Origin: Cheiracanthium punctorium
Taxonomy: Eukaryota; Arthropoda; Arachnida; Araneae; Cheiracanthiidae
Assembly (NCBI GenBank): GCA_038373885.1
Contig: JAWZYV010019530.1
Span: 310,001-374,000 of the forward strand
Length of the DNA stretch: 64,000 nt
Reading direction: 5' to 3'
In this document: positions 54,602 to 64,000 of the stretch, piece after piece
Numbering within the stretch: position 1 is the first letter of the stretch
Layout of the letters: the number at the start of each line of letters is the position of its first letter
The notes under the pieces: generated by a model
What the model saw: the letters and a program-made list of their open reading frames with translations, nothing else
Told to the model about the DNA's origin: nothing
Databases searched by the model: none
Position numbers and translations under genes: made by a program

Positions 54602-55550
54602 TTCAGTTCAGATAATTTGAGACACACTATCAAATTTGTAAGAGATTAAAAAGTTTAAAAGATTTTGAAAGTTCTATGAAAATTTTAAAAGATTTTGAAA
54701 GTTCTATAAAATTTGAAAAGAGTTGAACCTGCAGTTTACGTCTAGAGGTTCAAGGACAGTACCTTAATTTTAATTGGGCTGAGATCTAGATACTGATTGG
54801 CAGTTTCATCTGTCCTTTGACCATGCCCCCCCCCAATCTGATTACGGGCCCTAGGCCCGTGACGGGAGAAGGGACGGGGCCCCCTCCCTCTTCCATTTTG
54901 TAGTTGTATGCTGCATTATTATTGCATGTTTATATCTTGTCCGTACTTTTTTAAGAATGTTATTTCCTGACGATACCTCAAAATACAGGGTATAAACGAA
55001 CAGCTGAGTGTATGAATATGTTAACTGACATTTTTTTTTTAAAATAGAATAGACATTTTCGGGCAGAAGATCTGCGCAGGGCCCGATTTTGAAAATTCTT
55101 GACTATAGGCAGAACTCTGGATGGGGGGCCCCCTAACACTGATGTAGGCAGTGTGGAATTTCCAAAGGTAAACTTCATTCAGACTGTGCCCTGCTGTCAA
55201 AAGTCTGCGCTCCCCCCCCCCCCCCCCAAAAAAAATGGCGGTCGTCTAATATTTTTCTTCCTGAATTTAACAAACAAATTCCAGCTGTAGATAAAATACC
55301 ATGACGAATTTACAACTTTTTTCAATCCCTGGTTATAAACGCCATCCAGTCATCGAGCAGATTGGCAACGTGTTTGTAAGAATTTGAAAATACATATAAA
55401 AATCTGCTATTTAGAAAAGGTAAAATTAAGAAAAATTGAATTGGGATTTTGTTTGTGGGATTGCATAACATTCGAGATTTTGGGCATACTGGGCCTAATG
55501 GAAAATCAGGACCTGGATCTGCGCTCATGCACAAACAAGCTCGCGCAACG
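54602..55550. other. Mixed sequence, no gene
   Basis: A duplicated phrase, AGATTTTGAAAGTTCTATAAA, lies at 54660-54710. G/C-rich scraps (GGGCCCTAGGCCCGTGACGG at 54847; GGATGGGGGGCCCCC at 55119) look like eroded hAT termini. No element could be delimited. Confidence 0.4.
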
Positions 55551-56375
55551 ACGTCGGAATATATACTTCAAATTTTAAGCTATAATTACTGTAGAATCTC
55601 TTGTAGAATTTTATTAGATGAAATAAACTTCAAAATATATTTTCTCTAGTTTGTATTAAAATAAAATAAATAAACAATTAAACTGCATAAGGTTGCACCC
55701 GGGGCTTGGACCTTAGAGACCCCGCAGCTGTGATTTCCGAAAAGTTGCTCTTTTTAATATCGAGTTTTTTTTATTATTATTTAGAGTAAACGGATATTTT
55801 CAACGAACACGGATAGAATTCCAACGTCGGGGATATATACTTCAAATTTTAAGCTATAATTACTGTAGAATCTCTTGTAGAATGTTATTAGATGAAAAAA
55901 ACTTCAAAATATTTTTTCTCTAGTTTGTATTAAAATAAAATAAATAAACAACTAAACTGCGTAAGGTTGCACCCGGGGCTTGGACCCTTAGAGACTCCGC
56001 AGCTGTGATTTCCGAAAAGTTGTTCTTTTTAATATCGAGTTTTTTTTTATTATTATTTAGAGTAAACGGATATTTTCAACGAACACGGATAGAATTCCAA
56101 CGTCGGGGATATATACTTCAAATTTTAAGCTATAATTACTGTAGAATCTCTTGTAGAATTTTATTAGATGAAAAAAAAACTTCAAAATATTTTTTCTCTA
56201 GTTTGTATTAAAATAAAATAAATAAAGCAATAAACTTCAAATATATGTTCTCTATGTTTGTATTAAAATAAATAAATAAACAATTAATCGCATAGGGTTG
56301 CAACCCGGGGCTTGACCCTTAGAGACCCCGCAGCACGTAATTTTCCGAAAAGTTGCTCTTTTTAATATCGAGTAT
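55551..56375 (+). repeat. Tandem array of three roughly 275-bp units
   Basis: Units start ACGTCGG(A/G) at 55551, 55824 and 56100. Each holds ATATACTTCAAATTTTAAGC, TAGAATCTCTTGTAGAAT, a GCACCCGGGGCTTGGACC block and AGCTGTGATTTCCGAAAAGT. The third unit carries a small internal duplication (AATAAACTTCAAATATATG) and diverges at its end. Non-coding; frames inside are repeat artefacts. Confidence 0.9.
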
Positions 56376-57967
56376 TGTTTGTTCTCGCTTTGCATCATAA
56401 TCCAGTTATTTTAAAAGGGCAGCGCACACACACACTGACACACGCGCGCGTGTTGTTTGTTGCTGAAAATTTTAAGATTTAACCGTGAGCTGATTATTTT
56501 TTGCTGACAGCTTATAAAAGCGGACACGATATTTTGCTGCCGGCTTCGAAATCTTATTTAGACGTACGACAAAAAATGTGATTCGAAGATTTGTGAATCC
56601 TACTATATAGTTAAGCTGATCCCTGACTCAGTGACTCTCTGATTCACTGACTCTCTAACAATTCAGGCAGCTACTCCAAGATAAAACTTTTACCGTCATT
56701 AATCGAAAAAGGTTAAAAAGTTAAGCACAAAAAGCATAGTAATATCTACACCGTTTGTACGATCCGGTTAGAATTTTTCATAACTATGTATAAAATTATA
56801 GAAAAGAATCTGCGCTACTAAAAAAAAAATCTGAAAATCCACTCATTCCTTCATTTTCAAGCGATTTTTTGCAATTTTTAACTTAATTTGATTTCCTAAA
56901 GTTAAAAAAAAAGTGAATCATTTGCTTGACAAAATGAGCTGTCGCAATGGACAATGACGTCCTATTGAAGTCACGGTCATGACTCTTTGAAGGGAAAATT
57001 GAGATTCCAATTCGTTTAAAATAGATTTTCCAGATAACATCAATGATATCGTCTGCAGGAAGCACTGATATAAGAGGGACTGCTTACAGAAAACGAAATC
57101 GTTCGAATGGGAAAAGATTCCGCACTTTCCCAGAAGAGCATGAAATTCGATTTCGGTCTATAATGGAAATTGAATATGAAGTTGTTCATTTAAGGTGGAT
57201 TCAATATATTGAGGTGAAAATATATTGGTGATGTTGATGAAAATTCAATATATTGAGTGCAGACTTATAGTCTTCCAATGTTTTTTCTAGCGCTAGTCGA
57301 CATTGACTGCCCAACGGGCTTTGACTTCTAGTAACATACAGCCAAACACCTATCAATTTCTATAAAAACGTAATTTTACGTAATATACAAGCTCATAGAA
57401 TTTGTCTATGAAAACAATTTAACGAATAATTGTAAAATTTGAAATGGGCGCACGCGCAGTGGATTAATACATAATCGGTCTGTTCCAAAATTCTTTTACG
57501 ATCCATTCTAATAAACACGTTTACGACACGGACACTTAATTTCTTCCGTACTCTTCACATTCGGAGGTGGCGGAGGGGGGGGGTCGTTCGGAAATAATTC
57601 CCCTGGAATGCGTCCAAGTGCTATCTTTCATTGAAGTCACGTTTTGCATATTACACTAATTACATCTCGTTGTCCCTTCCTCTTCTGCTGATTTGGATTT
57701 GCTGACTTGTCAGCAATAATGAACGCGCCGGAGGAGTGGGTGACGTATTATCAACACGCTGAGAATACTGTCATCGGAAGAAAAAAAACTATCAGTTTTA
57801 TGTGAGCAGATTGTTTTTTATGTGTCAAATATTAAGTACAGAGGAAAACAAAGTCGCATTTTCCATTCAATTCAAAGATAGCTTTTCTATTATGGTTGGC
57901 ATCAGCAAAGATTGCAAAAAGTCACTCAAACATTCAAGGCACAGTACCCCGTACACAGTAGGCACAG
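56376..57967. other. AT-rich DNA, no gene
   Basis: CTGACTCAGTGACTCTCTGATTC at 56621-56643 is a short quasi-repeat following ACTATATAGTTAAG, reminiscent of some Helitron 5' ends, but nothing else supports that. TTCAATATATTGA palindromes occur near 57200 and 57243. Confidence 0.4.
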
Positions 57968-57971
57968 TTAA

Positions 57972-58526
57972 CCCTTTAACGCGCAGTGTTCCCGCTCTGG
58001 GAACACCAAACTCTGACGTTTTGACTGTTACCAGTCACGAAGAATAGATTGGATTTCTGTAAAAATAGATGCGGGTGAAATAGCTCCACGAGAATCCTTT
58101 ACTTCTTAGCACGTCATTCCCCGTAAAAAAATGGTCACGATTATTTTAAACAGCACTGACATCTGCTGTAAAATAGAAGAATGCGGGAACAGCTGGACAG
58201 ATTGCCCAATGCTGACAAAAGGCAGGCGTTGCCATCGCTCGATTTAACGACCAGAAAGAGGGCAGACGATCGAAACGTTCATCACGTGCCACAGATTTAC
58301 AGACCCCTGACGACAGCCTTTAGATCTGTGACGACAGCCACAGATCTAGAGACCTTTTTGACAACTGCTGGCTGTGCCGCAGAGCCAGCTGCGTCAAAAA
58401 AGGGGTCTCTAGATCTGTGGCACGCGATGAACGTTTCGATAGTCCGCCATCTTTCTGGTCGTTAAGCCGAGCGATGGCAACAGCTGCCCTTTTTTCAGCA
58501 TTGCGAAAGGGTTGCGCCTCAAAGGG
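57972..58526 (-). mobile_element. piggyBac-like TTAA MITE, copy 5 (555 bp)
   Basis: Starts CCCTTTAACGCGCAGTG and ends TGCGCCTCAAAGGG, the inverse orientation to 46725. TTAA is at 57968-57971 and 58527-58530. The full-length central palindrome is present (GACAGCCACAGATCTAGAGA / GGTCTCTAGATCTGTGGCAC). A 94-codon frame inside is not a gene. Confidence 0.92.
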
Positions 58527-58962
58527 TTAAAAAGTTTTTAATTACAATTTATGTCTAAAAGAAGCATTCACTTTTATTGAATTTCACAGCAAGAATTTCA
58601 TAGATAGCTCTTTCTTTTTCTTTCAAAAATGACCCATGAAGGAAAGGGAGGGCGACAGCCCATTCTCCTTCGAGGGCAAATTTCAAAATATCCTGAAATA
58701 TATTTTTAGGTAGTTGTGTGTGTTACATTTTACAGCAAGAATTTAATGGATATCTTTTTTTCTTCTTTGAGGCAGATAAAGGAATGTGGAAAGAGCATTT
58801 TGGCTCGCTATCCTGATACGTTACGAATTTCGGGAAATCCTTTCTAATTGGTCATCAATATATCAACCCTCACATAGATGCCAGATTTTGTATCATTACT
58901 TTTTTTTCAGTAATTATATGGATAATCGAGATATTGATATAAAGAGGTACATTTTATTATTA

Positions 58963-59517
58963 CCGTCGAACTTCGAATTAACGAATTGATTGGGACCCAC
59001 AATTCCGTTCGTTAAATCGAAGCAATTGGTTAAATCGAATATCAATTTTTCTAAATTTTTCTTTTTATAAAAATATCAATGCAAAATACCCTTAGATATT
59101 GATATGATAAAAATGAATGATTATTCTTTACTGCGATCTTAAAAATTATAAATTATACGTTAGGCGATCAACTTTAAGATTATCTAAATTCTTCAATATT
59201 ACTTGTCCTTAAAACTTTATGCATAATACATACATACTTATTGGCACTTTGGAAAGAAATCCTTGATAGTGCTTTGTTTTTGTGGCTGTGTTTTGAAGGC
59301 ACATAAAATTTTCAAAGCTTTTTGTCGATATTAATTTTGTGTGTGAAAAATTCAAAGTTTTAGTTTTATGTGCGAATTTTATTTCAACGACTGTTGTTCG
59401 TTAAATCAAAGCTAAAAATTTGTTAAATCAGAGCATTTTAGCACCCTTTTTTGTCAGGACAGAAAAAATATTCGTTAAATCGGGGAATTCGTTACATCAT
59501 AAATCGAGGTTCGACTG
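58963..59517. mobile_element. TA-flanked MITE, 555 bp
   Basis: The left end CCGTCGAACTTCGAATTAACG pairs with the right end TAAATCGAGGTTCGACTG, with TA on both sides. Subterminal CGTTAAATCG phrases occur at both ends. Tc1/mariner-type. The interior is AT-rich and non-coding. Confidence 0.78.
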
Positions 59518-59519
59518 TA

Positions 59520-59910
59520 AAAATGATTTAAAAATTAGGAAAAGTATTAAAAAGTTTTTTTTTTTTTTTAATGAAAGGTTTATTTAGCCTGAGAAATATG
59601 AAAAAAATGATAACACCTCCACAAAACATAATAATTTAAAAATAAATGCATATATCAATATTCTATGAATTAAATGATCACTATGGCATTTTCTAGGGAA
59701 TAGACTCTTCTGATAAAATAATCTGAATATCTGATAGGCTAGAGCTTTTAAAACATATGCAGATAAATAATTCTGAAAATTCTTCACAAGTCAAATTATA
59801 AATCATCATGAAATATAAAATTTTTGATATATAATAATGATTTTCACCTATTCCCTTTATTGATGTTTGTTGAGCATATATGCAAAATTTCGAGACATTT
59901 CAATTTTTTT
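59520..59910. other. AT-rich spacer
   Basis: No feature beyond a T-tract near 59557-59569. Confidence 0.45.
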
Positions 59911-59911
59911 A

Positions 59912-59913
59912 TG

Positions 59914-59967
<54 letters not shown>

Positions 59968-59972
59968 TATAT
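59912..59972. repeat. (TA)n microsatellite
   Basis: About 60 bp of alternating TA with three interruptions; likely polymorphic and capable of cruciform extrusion. Confidence 0.95.
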
Positions 59973-60986
59973 GATTTTTTGCGTTAAACCGAAAAGCGTA
60001 AGATTTTATTTTGAGCTAAAAAAGAAAAAAAAAAGTTTTAAACACATGTAGAATATGGTGTTGAAGTAGCATTTATATAGCTGCAACTTTGTTTAAGTAA
60101 TATAGAGATAAAACTTAAACGATTTCGGAAAGCTAAAAGATGTAACTTCAAAATTTCAACAACATTGAAAAATCGATATTTTCATCCAATATAACGTTTT
60201 TAACGTCCACGTTTACCTTAAAATATAGCTTTTTCCTTCTTTAATGAACGGCAGTTAAAATAGATAATTTTTCAGAGCGACATTTTGCAGACAATGCCTC
60301 TAAAAATGGTCTTAGTTAAATTAATAATAATAACAATAAAAATAATAATTTCTATTCCAACCAAATCTTTGATGCACGGATGCAAAAAAAAAGCGTAAAT
60401 TGAATTTTTCAATATACTTTCATACCGCCTACTAATAAAATTCACTACACGATCATCTATTAAATTGATTTTTTTTTTAATCTTTTATGCAGTAAATCAA
60501 AAAACCGCATTCACCGGACCTCTTTTATCGTATCACAGTAAAAGAGAAAACTGGCAAATGGCCAGTCTCAATCCTTTTCGTGATGATTAAAAATTCCCGG
60601 TGACATTTATAAGAATGAACACAAAGAATATTCGCAAAGTGTAACACTTGCAATATTTGTATGACAAGACAAGATGAAGCGTTTTTAATCAGACATCAGA
60701 AAATGGGTGGTAGAATTTACAGGATCAGCAATGAAAGAGATAGTTAAATGTCAATTTCGGAGATAGCCTAATGGCTATTTCAATGAAATCGGTTCTCAAT
60801 AGTTTCTCTATCTTACAGATGACTAACTAACGGTGAGAAATTAAGGGAAGGGTCTGAAAATGGATCCCCTAACAATTGTCTTCATTGAGCCTTTCTTGTT
60901 CGTCCCAAACTGAAAACGTGGGTTTGCTAAAGAACCTGGAGTAATTTTGATTATTATGTAAAATTCTTAATTTTCAGCAATAACAT
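59973..60986. other. AT-rich DNA, no gene
   Basis: No coding or repeat feature recognised up to the inverted LTR. Confidence 0.45.
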
Positions 60987-61620
60987 ATTGTTGCAGAAAA
61001 CTCTGCTAGTTGCAGGGCTCGTTGTTCTAAAGTCCAGTAAGTGTAGGAGGTTCTAGTAAAAAGTCCACTGGTCAGGATGGAACACGAACTTTCCCGCTTC
61101 TAGAACTTTGTCGAACAATCAGCTGTACAAAAATCGCAGGCACAGTCAGACAGTATAACGCGCTTATGACAGTCCGCTTAGCACAAAGCGTCCACAAATG
61201 CTTATTTCTCACACAAAATAAAACACTTCCACAGGCAAAAATTCATTGGAAGTATTAATAAATACAAGGCTAATATGTGATGTTAATGCAGGAAAATAGC
61301 CTTACAAGCCCTACTGGGAAAATTGCGCAAATGTCCGGAAAGTCGCCGCGATCGGCGACTTTTGGCGTAATATCGCCACATAGTGCCATAAATAATTCCC
61401 AAAAGTGAGGTTAGCGAAGGCTTACGACCCGTATTTCTCGATATATCTAGAAAATGCTATATTAATCAATGGTTGAAACCCAAAATTCTCCGTATCTCGC
61501 GTTCTAGTTAACCTTTTGATGCAACGAAATGCAAAATTTAACTATTTAACGCGTAGAATACGAATTTTGAACTAATTTAAACCCCAGAACAGCGGGTTGC
61601 CCCGAAAATTCGTAACGATG
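60987..61620 (-). mobile_element. LTR (probable solo), minus orientation, promoter segment deleted
   Basis: The reverse complement follows 49089-50010: GTTACGAATTTTCGGGGCAAC, TAAATTTTGC..., ACGCCAAAAGTCGCC, CCTGTGGAAGTGTTTTATTT and ACTGGACTTTAGAACAACG. Compared with the plus copy it lacks about 0.25 kb that include the TATA box and initiator. No internal retroelement genes lie between the two LTRs in a sensible orientation, so they are independent insertions or an inversion product. Confidence 0.65.
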
Positions 61621-61710
61621 TTAACACGATGAGTAAAAGCATAAAAAAGAACGAAGAACCTCTTGCTATGTACGGTCACTGAATAATTACTATAGAAGAA
61701 ATTTCTTTAA

Positions 61711-61745
61711 ATGGAATCGAACCTCTAATCCTGGTTCGATTCCAT
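61711..61745. repeat. Perfect hairpin containing a pol III box B word
   Basis: ATGGAATCGAACC pairs perfectly with GGTTCGATTCCAT across a 9-nt loop. The right arm contains GGTTCGATTCC, a consensus tRNA box B, and the left arm its complement. No tRNA cloverleaf or SINE body is attached. Confidence 0.7.
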
Positions 61746-62120
61746 TCAAAATCGTAGATTCAAGCTCAACTGGCTTGGAAATGCAGATGGACCAGTTCTT
61801 CATGCACACCATCATTTGCGAATACTGGTGCAGATGGAATTTTCTTTTTCTCTCATCTGGGTTCAGCATGGTGTTTTTTTTTTTTTAAACCATTGAATCG
61901 CTAAATGATTCGTCTCTGGATGACGATGCCAGTCACCCTAAAACATATTCAGCAACATCTAGAGGAAGTTCAAGGCAGGACTTGCAGAGGTTCTTCCCAG
62001 AAAGCGTGAGTGCTTGTTGTTCCAGGGGAGGAACAAGGTTTAAACCAGTGAAGTTTCAACGAATTGTCTATTCTAAATTTTGTTGATCACCCTGTGATAT
62101 AGCAGGAGTAGAAGTTTTTT
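61746..62120. other. Unassigned sequence
   Basis: Contains a T-tract (61876-61887) and short non-coding frames. No repeat pair recognised. Confidence 0.4.
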
Positions 62121-62124
62121 CACT

Positions 62125-62188
62125 CGCAGAAAGGCATGCAAAGCCTTTAGTATACCGCAATTTGCATGCCTTTCTGCGGTATACTAAA
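62125..62188. repeat. Interleaved inverted repeats (A-B-A'-B')
   Basis: CGCAGAAAGGCATGCAAA (62125-62142) has a perfect reverse complement at 62161-62178. TTTAGTATACCGCA (62146-62159) has a perfect reverse complement at 62175-62188. The two stems cross and their right arms overlap by TGCG, so only one can form at a time, or a pseudoknot-like RNA if transcribed. Confidence 0.9.
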
Positions 62189-62339
62189 TATATAAAGAAT
62201 TCCATCTCTTGTCTTAGAAGATTTCAATAGTGGAATGATTTTTAGAAGCGGGTCTTCTCAAATTTATTATGGCGGTATGGCTATAGCAGTGACATTGAAT
62301 TTTCGTAGGAAATCAAGCAGATCATTGGAAAGGTGTACG

Positions 62340-62528
62340 CAGTGACGTAGCCAAGGGAGGGATAGGGGGTCACAACCCTCCTCCCCAATGAGGAATTTTT
62401 TGCCGTACTACAACTACATGCCGTAGTTCAACTATAGGATTTGACAAAACTTTACCATTTCACCATTCTTATTTAACCTGTGCGTAGATTTTCCAGTGTT
62501 TGACTGTTATTTTCAAGGTACGTCACTG
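62340..62528. mobile_element. Possible small DNA element with CAGTGACGTA ends
   Basis: Starts CAGTGACGTAGCCAAGGG and ends AGGTACGTCACTG, a 10-bp perfect inverted repeat. CAGTGRCGTAGCC is a common arthropod element terminus. No clean target duplication, so moderate support. Confidence 0.5.
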
Positions 62529-62566
62529 CAGTGCAAAAAAAGTGTGTTGAACTGACAGAAAGAAAG

Positions 62567-62742
62567 TGTCAGCCAGGAAGCCAGTTTATTTCCGTATGTT
62601 TTACAGAATTCTTCCGTATTTTTTTTTCCTTTTACGGAAGATTTCTGTAAAATAAACCGAGAATCTGTAATATTTATGGAAGACTTCTGTAAAAAAAAAA
62701 AAAAAAAAAAAAACGGAAATAAACTGGCGTCCTGGCTGACAG
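62567..62742. mobile_element. Palindromic MITE-like element with poly-A core
   Basis: Left TGTCAGCCAGGAAGCCAGTT and right AACTGGCGTCCTGGCTGACA match as inverted repeats with one mismatch over about 30 bp (on to TATTTCCGT). The core contains further TTCTGTAAAAT / TTTTACAGAAT pairing and a 23-A tract. TSD unresolved. Confidence 0.75.
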
Positions 62743-62884
62743 TTATTTAAATTTATCAGACTTTTTTTGTAGTGTAAGCTGTTGTTGTTCTTGTAGTTCT
62801 TGTGTTTATGGATAGACGATTGCACTACCCCTCTAAATAGATGCCATTGTCCTCGAGGCTATTGGACTTCTGGTTGTTAGTCCT

Positions 62885-63088
62885 TCATTTTGAACCAATT
62901 CCAGATGAGGGGCCAACTATCATCTGAAATCGGCACCCCAAGAGGTATCGTTTAAAAACTTGGAGGACATTGGAGCCACGAACATATTTAACGTTCACCA
63001 GCATTAGCGTACACGGTCCCACTGCCGTCGCTCGAGCCGAGAGAGGAGTCCACCCTACCAAGCACTGGCCGAGCTGGCGTTGCTTCAC
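62885..63088 (-). CDS. Unrecognised 67-codon ORF, possibly repeat-derived
   Basis: A minus-strand frame reads MKQRQLGQCLVGWTPLSARA...NVLQVFKRYLLGCRFQMIVGP. The segment is more GC-balanced than its neighbours. I do not recognise a domain. It may be a fragment of an unknown interspersed repeat or chance. No splice or promoter evidence was seen. Confidence 0.2.
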   Translation of the reverse strand: MKQRQLGQCLVGWTPLSARATAVGPCTLMLVNVKYVRGSNVLQVFKRYLLGCRFQMIVGPSSGIGSK

Positions 63089-63099
63089 TTTCTGAGTTT

Positions 63100-64000
63100 T
63101 TGCGGGAACGTAGTTGTTGTGAATGTTACTGTTATATTACTTCTTTTTTTTAGTGCTCCAATTTTGTGTTAGAATGTTAAATGTTTCTTGGTCAATAATT
63201 ATGGCAATTCAAAACCTTTCATGGCAGTAAAAGGAACTTTTTTACTGTGTTTCATTTAGAGTATCCTAGTTGTAATTTAAACTAATACCTTAGCTGTGTG
63301 TGAAGACACTGAGCATTTTGTATAACTTGGTATTATATCTTCTGTGATTTTATGGAAGCTGTTCGGCAGTGGCTTTTATTCAAATGGGTTCTTAAATAAA
63401 ACATCTTACTTTAATTAAATTTGTAGCAATCGTTTTTATGATGATAATCAAGGTGTTTATCTGAGCAATAATAATTATTTCAGTAATAATCATTATGAAA
63501 AGAAAATACGCCTAATACTGACGGAAAATTACAAGAATTTTATCCCGAATTTCTGATTTTACTTTAAATAACTTAACTTTAGAACCAGAATTAATTCTTT
63601 AAAACATAATGCATAAATCTTAAATTATTTACCATCCCATAATACTTAACGAATTTAAGATCCTTAATTTAATTTCTTCTTCCATTAAGCTTGCTTTGTT
63701 TATTGAAAAAAAAAGGAAAATATTTCATTTTTTTTCTGCAGGACTTAACACTCTCGCTTAACTTTTAAAATATATTTTGCAATATGAACACTCCATCAAA
63801 CACGGGCAAAAAGCTTTTCAAATATCCTTAATGTGCGTTATAAAATAATGAACTTATTTAATCTAAATAACTTTAATATCAAGTACTTTGGATTTATTTG
63901 AGCTGGCCTCTCTAAATTAATCTACTTACCCTCTGCGATGACGGACGATGTTAATGAATTTAATTTCCTCAAATATGATTTTCCTAAAAGTATTCTGACC
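63100..64000. other. AT-rich DNA to the window end, no feature
   Basis: Homopolymers and short frames only. No element ends or protein similarity recognised. Confidence 0.5.

Noticed and set aside
56600..56660. Helitron-like start (ACTATATAGTTAAG plus TGACTCAGTGACTC)
   Set aside because: Only a weak resemblance to known 5' ends; no matching 3' hairpin found.
59912..59972. AT-rich replication origin
   Set aside because: A plain (TA)n microsatellite with no supporting context.

Overview
This window looks like repeat-choked, AT-rich, non-coding chromosomal DNA from an arthropod, most likely a spider. The evidence is the lack of any dense gene layout, long homopolymer tracts, tRNA-headed SINEs, and a nearly intact Tc1-like transposase of a type I know from orb-weaver genomes. 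The species assignment is inference. I see no prokaryotic operon, rRNA, CRISPR array or convincing complete host gene. Nearly all recognisable content is transposable elements, many nested and datable by their target-site duplications (TSDs).

Layout. 0-9 kb: AT-rich DNA with a hAT MITE (937-1654, exact 8-bp TSD), a palindromic element (6583-6778) and a TA-flanked MITE (7461-7676). 9.3-15.4 kb: a dead Tc1-like element (9364-10772) broken by a small palindrome and a 0.63-kb foldback; a mariner/Tc1-type element (11249-12399) with a TTAA-flanked MITE in its right terminal repeat; a full 1.5-kb Tc1-like element (12975-14480) with a 400-codon open transposase frame; two more TTAA elements and a SINE. 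16.5-19.6 kb: a TA-flanked MITE and a ~254-bp tandem array split by a 1.24-kb TTAA-flanked element. 20-27 kb: sparse, with tRNA-like SINE heads and one GC-richer small ORF that could be a host exon (25957-26154, minus). 27.8-29.5 kb: a hAT element with decayed ZBED-like transposase. 30.1-30.9 kb: a GC-richer stretch of possible regulatory or 5'-exon character.

31-41 kb: a tandem duplication, a minisatellite inside hAT-like ends (33001-33640), hAT MITEs, and a wrecked Ty3/gypsy pol (36185-38074) with a SINE in its integrase. 41.6-45.4 kb: two head-to-head wrecks of a large transposase-like protein family, each carrying a hAT MITE with its own TSD. 46-54 kb: more hAT and TTAA MITEs, one nested in the other; an LTR with a readable TATA box and initiator (49089-50010) whose inverted partner lies at 60987-61620; SINE and LINE fragments; and four exact 91-bp tandem units. 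54-64 kb: an AACTA-rich hAT MITE, a ~275-bp tandem array, another TTAA element, TA-flanked and palindromic MITEs, a (TA)n tract and two striking small inverted-repeat structures.

No genes here form a pathway. The story is successive invasion: hAT (8-bp TSD, CAG...CTG or TAGGGA ends), Tc1/mariner (TA TSD), piggyBac-like (TTAA TSD), SINE/LINE and LTR elements inserting into one another. Long stretches with no assignable feature are listed as such.
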